Positions 57,329 through 64,000 of a DNA stretch of 64,000 nt are shown one piece after another. A program made the position numbers and the translations under genes. Numbering within the stretch: the stretch's first letter is position 1; each line of letters starts with the position of its first letter. Location: positions 15,429,532-15,493,531 of the forward strand of contig NC_054746.1 of assembly GCF_018143015.1 (NCBI RefSeq). Direction: 5' to 3'. Source of the DNA: Lytechinus variegatus. Its lineage: Eukaryota; Echinodermata; Echinoidea; Temnopleuroida; Toxopneustidae. A model generated the notes under the pieces. The model saw only the letters and a program-made list of their open reading frames with translations, was not told where the DNA came from and did no database searches.

Positions 57329-57791
57329 CCCTATATAGCCCAGGCTACTTTGAAATTACAAAGATAGGAGCTTTTAGCCCCCCCCCCCGATCTCAGTTGT
57401 TGATCTTCACACTATCTCTCGGCTTCTCATCATCTCTTTTTTTATTAATTTCACATGTTCTCTTGAAAACTGATTGAATTGAATTCCCAAGTGAAGGCAG
57501 GATGTGTCCTTGTTGACTTGTCAATCAAAGCACTGCATCACAGATAGAAACTACGATGAGTGCATGATAATTGTGTCACCTCCGTAGTAGAATTTGAATC
57601 CGTGATTGTGATTAGCGTTCGTGGTTCTAATCATGTTCTAGTTTTGTTTCACACGTGGTAGAAATTCATGATTAGCCTTATTTTTCACTGGAATCATCAA
57701 CGGGTGTCTTCTGGCAGTCTTTACAGATTTATCTCAACAAATTCTGTTGGGGGCTAAAAAAGCCTACCTCCCCCCCTCGGGCTAAAGAGGG
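57329..57791. mobile_element. piggyBac-like MITE flanked by TTAA
   Basis: ccctatatagccc at the left and gggctaaagaggg at the right, each directly bordered by ttaa (57325-57328 and 57792-57795). CCC-starting ends with a TTAA duplication are typical of piggyBac. Confidence 0.8.
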
Positions 57792-57969
57792 TTAAGGTAT
57801 GCATGAACCTGCTTACCATTTATATTTGGAGAAGGGCCTCCATTCTAGGATTCAATTTGCTTATGATCTTGTGCCATCTAAAAATATTTCATGCAAACTT
57901 TCACTTCTTTGCAATGATCGTACAATGCACAATTTTGCAGACCATCATAGAATTATTTCCTTCCTGCTT

Positions 57970-58690
57970 GTAGTTCCTTTGATCATGTCCGAGAAGTTTC
58001 TCAGCCACGTCCTGAAGCTTGATATGAAGTGATGCTAGGTTGTTCATTCATCCATCTTCCGGTCTGTGAATAGGGCAATGATTGGTAGATTTTTCCAACA
58101 GCATCCATTTGGTTGAAGAAATGATTTCCTGATATCCAGTGTGAAACATGTTTAGATTTTATTGGGTGCTGTTTGACAGATTTGACATTGCATGTTTTGG
58201 TAGATTGTTCCAACTCCCCATGACCCTTTGGCTAAAGAAGTGGTTTCCTCTATCGTTCCTTTGATCATGTCACAGACATTTCTCAGCCAGGTCCTCAAGC
58301 TTGATATGAAGTGATGCTAGGTTGTTTATTCATCCATCTTCCGGTCTGTGGGTAGGGCAGTGATTGGTAGATTTTTCCAACAATGTCCATTTGGCTGAAG
58401 AAATGGTTTCCTGATATCCAGTGTGGAAGATCTTTGGGAGATTTTGTTGGGTGCCGTCTGTCAGATTTGACATTGCATGATTTGGTAGATTGTACCAACA
58501 CTCCATGACCCTTTGGCTAAAGAAGTGGTTTCCTCCATCTAGTCTGGAACAAGAAATTTTATTGGGTGTTGTCTGTGAGAGTTGTCATTGGTTCTTGATG
58601 ACCATTCGGCTGAAGAAATGGTTTCTTTTATTTGAAATTGAAATTTTATTGGGTGTCGTTTCTGAAATTTGACATTATGCTTCACTACTA
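57970..58690 (-). repeat. tandem array of reverse-transcriptase C-terminal fragments
   Basis: A unit of about 283 bp (cttgatatgaagtgatgcta at 58018 and 58301) is repeated more than twice. The minus strand of several sub-units reads GNHFFSQRVMGSWNNLP or decayed forms (GNHFFSQMD), the block that follows the TRGHS motif in CR1-type LINE proteins. Confidence 0.65.
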
Positions 58691-59209
58691 GTTCATGCAT
58701 TGTATTGCAATGATTGATGGGGTATTATAAAACATTGTGGGATATGAAGTGTACTCACTCAAGACAAGCCTATGTTGAGGTCCTAACTTATTAGATCTAT
58801 CTTTCATTGTCGGTGCCTCGCCTGATCTCTCAGAGTTCATGGTTATGTGATGGATGCAGTATGCAAGCAAACATTGGTTCTTGTATGATGGTGGTTTCGA
58901 TTTTGATCAAAATGCAGTGTTCATTGAAATTCATAGAAACACAATTGCATCATGTACAGAAAAGGGGATATTGATTTGTAAAATTGTAACATATTCCATT
59001 TGCTCTTTTGAAAAATTAACCCCCCCCCCACAAAAAATAATGATAATAAACAATTTTTTTGATGTGATATTATGAATTGAATTGTTTTCATATGTGAAAA
59101 TGATTAGAAATAATACTAAAGAATATCAATTTGAAAATTAAACCATTGCAGTGTCAGTCATGGATAGTTAATGTTGAAAGGATGTGAAATGATTGAAAAT
59201 GGGCCGATA

Positions 59210-59329
59210 CAGGGAGCATTTCATGACAAGTTTTTGTTAATGATTATCACCAGTTTGCTCTAAGCCAATCAGATGCAATGATTTGTCTGTGAAAATCGCT
59301 AACAAAAATCTTAATGAAATGCTTCCCTG
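59210..59329. mobile_element. 120-bp fold-back MITE
   Basis: cagggagcatttcat and atgaaatgcttccctg at the ends, with gtttttgttaatgatt matched by an inverse copy. Confidence 0.7.
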
Positions 59330-59619
59330 GATGGATAGTACAGGGAGGTATGGGAAGAGAGCACAATCAGTGGATTAACAGCTTTTCTTGTAGAAGGGAG
59401 GGGTAGAGGGGAGGGTAGCTGGTTGGAAGGAATGGTGGTTTTGTTCAAGGGTGAATGTTTTCATTTACAAAAATGGCAAGAGGGAGGGGGGTAAAGGAAA
59501 TTTCTGTGAGCATGGTCCCCCTCCCCCTCAGAAAAAAGGTAAATGTTGCCCCTAGCAACATAATCACTTGGAAAGTCGATGCATTGTCTCATACTATTTG
59601 GCTACACAAAATATCATTA

Positions 59620-59765
59620 TTAAAGCACTTTCGTTGTGGCAAGTTGTATACCATGCACAACAGTGTCCAGTGCCCTTCTCTTCACACTGAAAAATAGGTC
59701 TCTCAGAAGTGATGTCATATTTTGTGTGATTTTATCAAGAAGAGCCCAGCTCAGACTAGGCTGCT
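59620..59765. repeat. dispersed repeat, inverse partner of 55495-55640
   Basis: Inverse copy, about 4 kb away, of the repeat at 55495; the frames across it are not genes that I recognise. Confidence 0.65.
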
Positions 59766-60131
59766 GGCCATTTTGTGAGGGGTGGGGTTTGCTCCATTGA
59801 ATTAAGGTCATGGTATGGTATCTTGTATACTTGAATGTATCTTTCTAGCTGCTGGTCATTTTTTTTTTGGGGGGGAGTCACTTTTCTTTGATAATCCATG
59901 AAAAATTGCTTTCCAGTTCTGCTTATTTGTGTACATTCAGTATCCATATTCTGTGAAACATGGTATGACCCCCTATTTTTTAAATCCCTTGACCAAAGTT
60001 GAACTGAATACTGAAGTATTAAAAGCAATTATTTTAAACTGATTTTCATTGTGTGAGTGTTATTTTCCTTTGCCTCTATTCCAAAGCTAGAATAAAAAAA
60101 AACACAAGTCAACAAATACCTTCCTTTTCAT

Positions 60132-60137
60132 TTTATT
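60132..60137 (-). terminator. candidate polyadenylation signal of an off-window minus-strand gene
   Basis: TTTATT on the plus strand (AATAAA on the minus strand) with a further A, 36 bp from a plus-strand AATAAA at 60091. The 3.9 kb to its right shows no exon, so any gene would have a long 3' UTR or 3' intron here. Confidence 0.25.
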
Positions 60138-60783
60138 GTGCTTCGAACAAAATATTATTCAAAGTAAACATTCTGATGCAAAGGAATGGAAGTGCATGAA
60201 AGACGTAACCAAAACAAAACCCTTTGATACCACATCAATAAATAGATTTTACACTGTCAATGCTGAAAGCACATTAGATGGAATGCTAAAACAAAAATAC
60301 AGAGAAATGTAGCTTATATTCTAATCATTACTCAACACAAATGTGAAATTCTAAGATTTGAAGTCCCAACGTCTCTACTGAAAGGGTTGAAAATTGAAGG
60401 TTCGGGTGCAAAAACCATGTCACATGAAAATTCAGACATTTTATTTCAAAAAATAAAATGTGCATTAGTACTGTGTTAACATAATAAATTCTTATCAGAC
60501 TGACTCAAATCTCTATTCTGACCTCTCATTAAATTGGCTTAATGTGGTTAAATTTCAATCAAGTACAAGACTGCTTTGAAATTTTGAATGATTTTTCTTT
60601 GCTGTTTTGTATTTTGTAATTTGTATTTTACATCCTCCACATTTTAACTGTTTCAAGGAATACACATTCATACAATCTAGTAAGGATTTAGAATAGTAGC
60701 ATATACTATTTGAGGGATTTACCAAAACTTATTTTAAGCTTAGACCAGACTTTAGATTACAGAAATAATTTTCAAATGCATTT

Positions 60784-61343
60784 CTTAAGGCCCCCATTCC
60801 AAGGTGAGAAATTTGAAGGTTCTTTCAAAGAACAAAAATTGGCAAGGTCTTACAGCAGTCTCCAAGATCACTTATATTTGTCATCTCTGTGGAATGGCCC
60901 AGAAAGACCCCTCAGAGAACTCCAAAAAATAGATCGGTACTTCTGGCTAGTCTTTTTATGCAACAAGTGATCTTTTAGAATTCTGTCCATGGACTTTCCC
61001 TGGTCTTTCAATGATCTCTCATGAGTCTTACAGTGATCTCCGCAAAAATATTGAGACTGCCGAAAGATCATGGATAGACTAATAAGAACTAAAAGAATGC
61101 TGAAAGACCATCAAAAGGCCATTTTCCTGTAAGACCGCTGAAAGACGGTTTTGAAATGTTTAAAAAAGTTGTGGAGATCACGGAATCCATGAAGACCACT
61201 GAAAGATTCATCAGGAATTGTGAAAGACCTCAGAGATCTTTGAAAGTTCATTGAAAGACCTTTGAAAGATCAAGCAACTTTCATGGTTCTACAGCAGTCT
61301 TTCAGAGCAAGAGGGCTTGCTCTCTGTGGAATGGGGGTTTAAG
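60784..61343. mobile_element. 560-bp MITE rich in tgaaaga motifs
   Basis: cttaaggcccccattcca at the left, tggaatgggggtttaag at the right. The interior carries many tgaaagac/tgaaagat copies and their inverses. Confidence 0.75.
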
Positions 61344-62370
61344 AATGTTGATTACAAACATGTGCAAGTAGATCTCTCAAAACATCTAAGGATTATAATA
61401 CTTATACTTCATAGGTACATGCATGTGCAAATACTTGTGCAAGGAAGAGAGTAATTGAATATGGCAAGAAGTTTCTCATAACCCATCGATACATGTACAT
61501 ACAAGCAAAATTTTAGTACTGGATTTATTAGATTGAGGGTTTGCATTTGAGCTGACAACGTAAATGCTTGCTTGAGATTGAATTGCAGAAAAAAATTGGT
61601 CTTTGAGATGTTTCCATCCTGTTATTCTCTACATTTATGAAAATTATACATTCTTTCTTGTTGTCTAGAAAGGTACAACGAAAATAAATTACAAATTATT
61701 CTGAAGTAGAGTTTAATTTAAACTCTAGCTTCAAGTTATGGTTCAAGTATGGATAGCCAATAGTGGCATAAATTTCAATGAATCAGTTCATTTCTTCTCT
61801 CAAATCATTCTTTTAACTGTTTCAGAAGGATCAATAAGGAGGATCATAAAAGTGTAATATCCCTCCCTAGTGTTATTTAATAAAATAAAAGGGAATTACT
61901 TTGAAAGGGTACAGTATCATTACAGGGCAAGAATTGCAGTCTTTAGATAACTCTGTATTATAAAAATAATGATGGCACCAATGTAAGTTGAGCATTTCAG
62001 CTTAGGGCAAAGTAAAATTTGAAGAAAAAAAAATTAACACAAGTTTCCCAAATTATCTTCAAAGGAACATTTGTGATTATCTAAGTCCCTCTGAGTTTAA
62101 ATGACATACTGTAACCAATCAATAGTTCATTTGTGATTGGATGAATCAGTCACATAGATCCATTGAACATGTATTCAAAACATTTTTTAAAAGCAATGGA
62201 AACCAGCGGCCCCGTGTAGCACACCAGCTTGAGCCTGGTTGGGTTCCTGACCCAAAATGCAACATTGATCTGTGTAGTCTTGTGATACAGACCCACTAAT
62301 TCTCTATTCAATACTTTCATATTGCAATGATTATGGCAACGAGTTGCAGCCAGGAGAGAGAAAACTTCTT
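61344..62370. other. AT-rich intergenic, nothing recognised
   Basis: No exon, RNA gene or clear repeat unit seen. Confidence 0.5.
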
Positions 62371-62782
62371 GGCCCAAATTCACAAAGGTGGCTTTGAAAA
62401 CCCACGGTTGAATCCATGGTTTATGCAGATTTCCTGTATAAATTAAACTTATATTACCACGTATATTTAAAAATGTCCAATGCTGATGCGTGCTTTTGTC
62501 ACAGTGCACCAAATTGATGCCTGTTGCCATGGTTATCCATGCTATTTCATTCGAGAGTCCACTGTTTTGAATTAATGATTCTACTCTTCTAACAGTGCAC
62601 TCGTGAATCAAATAGCATATCTAACCATGGCGCACTGTGACAAAAGCGTGCATCAGCATTTAAATTTGTTTTTATACACGCGCCCGATACGCACTAAATT
62701 GAGCATTCCATGAAATTTCCAAGAAATTCTGCATGAACCATAGATTCAACCGTTTTCAAAACCACCTTTGTGAATTCTGGCC
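62371..62782. mobile_element. 412-bp fold-back MITE (ggcc-aattcacaaaggtgg ends)
   Basis: ggcccaaattcacaaaggtg and then gaatccatggtttatgcaga at the left are matched by the inverse of tctgcatgaaccatagattc and ccacctttgtgaattctggc. Internal gcgtgcttttgtcacagtgc also has an inverse copy. Confidence 0.8.
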
Positions 62783-63348
62783 CTTGTATTTTAACCTCAT
62801 TGTTATACAAGTATATTCCATTGATTTTGTACACTCCATCGCACAACTAATGTTTGGTTGGTAATCACTGTTGTTCCATATATGCACCAGTTCCATTGGA
62901 AGCAGATTATATATCAAAACACATACAAGTCACTTGAAAGATCAGTTGAAGGAGTTGATTATAACATCATAAATATAAATAAATGAAATATAGACAAATA
63001 AAAAACAGTAATAAATAACCTTTGCCAGTCTTGCAAAAGGAGAAACAAATTCTTTTCCAAAGTGACCTCTAGGCTTAACCCTGTAACCTGATGTCATTCT
63101 CATCTAATCTCTGAAGCATGTTAAATATAGATTACATCCATATTATCTTAACCTCAAGTCTTTTCAAAGTGATATCATCCATTTATATGAAAAAAAAAAG
63201 TGAGATAAAGCAATTATATAGCAAACCTACATGAATCCGAGTCCTGATCTTGTTCGACTTAAATCTAATTAGCATAAATTGCTTTTGAGTTGAAAACGCA
63301 GCCCACTAGCATAAAAAATAAGGCCAGCATGCAGCATAAAGATTAGCT

Positions 63349-63733
63349 ATCGGATAACCAATAATAAAGTTATTGAAGTTTAAATTGTAGCAATATTTTG
63401 TAAAAACAGTCTTAATGAATATTCATTAGGTGGGCTGATGATGTCACATCCCCACTTTCCGATCATTATTTCATACTTGTGTGAATAATATGTCTCCCTT
63501 ATAACAAAATAATTTGCAGCAATAAATATTTAATGCAGTAAATCAGCTGTAAATCCAATTTTTCTAGTTCTTGTAGGAAAAAAATTGAATAAACCTAATT
63601 TCATATCATAAAATAAAAAAGAGCAAGTGGGGATGTGACATCATCAGCCCACCTAATGAATATTCATTACCACTGTTTTTACAAAACATTGCTAAACTTT
63701 AAAGTTCAATAACTTTGTTATTTGTTATCCGAT
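63349..63733. mobile_element. 385-bp fold-back MITE
   Basis: atcggataacc...aataactt and gaatattcattaggtgggct with gatgatgtcacatccccact at 63417-63460 are matched by exact inverse sequence at 63622-63732. Confidence 0.8.
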
Positions 63734-64000
63734 TTTGATGAAATTTTCGTCATTTTGCTCAGTGAAATCTAAGCTATAAATACTTTCAGCCCGGACAATC
63801 CCTTTAATGTCAAGTAATATTAATCAAGCCCAAATAAACTAAGTCATGATTCCTGAAAAGCAGCACCTAAAGTCACTTTCTGCTATGCTGGGAGACAAAA
63901 TTATGAATCAAACATGATGGATATTGCAATTTAGCGTAATTACAAAAGATTTATCTTGACATGATAGTACTTAATTTTGAAAAAGCATGGAAGCATTTAC

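Larger units (their letters stand above)
53325..60100 (+). other. CCNK: probable CCNK 3' UTR region
   Basis: No further coding exon is visible after the stop. AATAAA candidates occur near 53617, 54889 and 60091-60096. The last is followed at once by an A run and, 40 bp on, by a minus-strand AATAAA, as at the meeting point of convergent genes. Transposon insertions lie inside. Confidence 0.35.

Noticed and set aside
62150..62611. 153-codon minus-strand frame
   Set aside because: It runs through the arm of the MITE at 62371-62782 and resembles no known family.

Overview
The window looks like nuclear DNA of a marine invertebrate animal, most likely an echinoderm such as a sea urchin. This is inference. 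The two host genes are ordinary animal genes split by GT-AG introns. The intergenic and intronic DNA is AT-rich and packed with MITEs, decayed LINE reverse-transcriptase ends and repeats built on the GC-rich motif gcgagcgcgaagcgcgagc, which I associate with sea urchin genomes. I cannot name a species without a search.

Two protein-coding genes can be rebuilt exon by exon, and both reading frames close exactly. On the minus strand, nine coding exons (19126 down to 8366) encode a 329-residue HOP/STIP1 co-chaperone. It has only the TPR2A-TPR2B-DP2 half of the usual protein and lacks the Hsp70-binding TPR1-DP1 half. On the plus strand, eight coding exons (41168 to 53324) encode an 809-residue cyclin K, the CDK12/13 partner, with both cyclin boxes and a very long proline-rich tail in the last exon. 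The two genes are divergently transcribed and about 22 kb apart.

Layout: 1-8.3 kb is 3' flank of STIP1 with a palindrome-rich repeat, a LINE end, a THAP/P-element-like remnant and fold-back MITEs. 8.4-19.1 kb is STIP1, with a pearl-like tandem element in intron 8, an 8-bp-TSD hAT element and two fold-backs in intron 5, and a hAT relic plus a LINE relic in intron 1. 19.2-41 kb is repeat-dominated: an element with 13 mirror repeats (21.1-23.2 kb), a 3.9-kb segment with inverted ends holding twin 463-bp elements and a tandem array (26.9-30.8 kb), LINE pieces, three copies of a hairpin-bearing repeat, a second mirror-repeat element (35.1-36.6 kb) and a second hAT relic (37.2-38.2 kb). A LINE copy ends about 0.1 kb before the first coding exon of cyclin K. 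41.2-53.3 kb is cyclin K, whose introns hold LINE relics, a SINE and a TA-flanked MITE. 53.3-64 kb has no coding exon that I can support; it probably carries a long cyclin K 3' UTR, a piggyBac-like MITE, a tandem array made from reverse-transcriptase ends, and several fold-back elements.

The two host genes have no functional link that I can see. The most unusual features are the N-terminally short HOP, the same mirror-repeat array inside two elements with different ends, a transposon family with 6-bp target duplications, and a conserved hairpin inside an otherwise diverged repeat.
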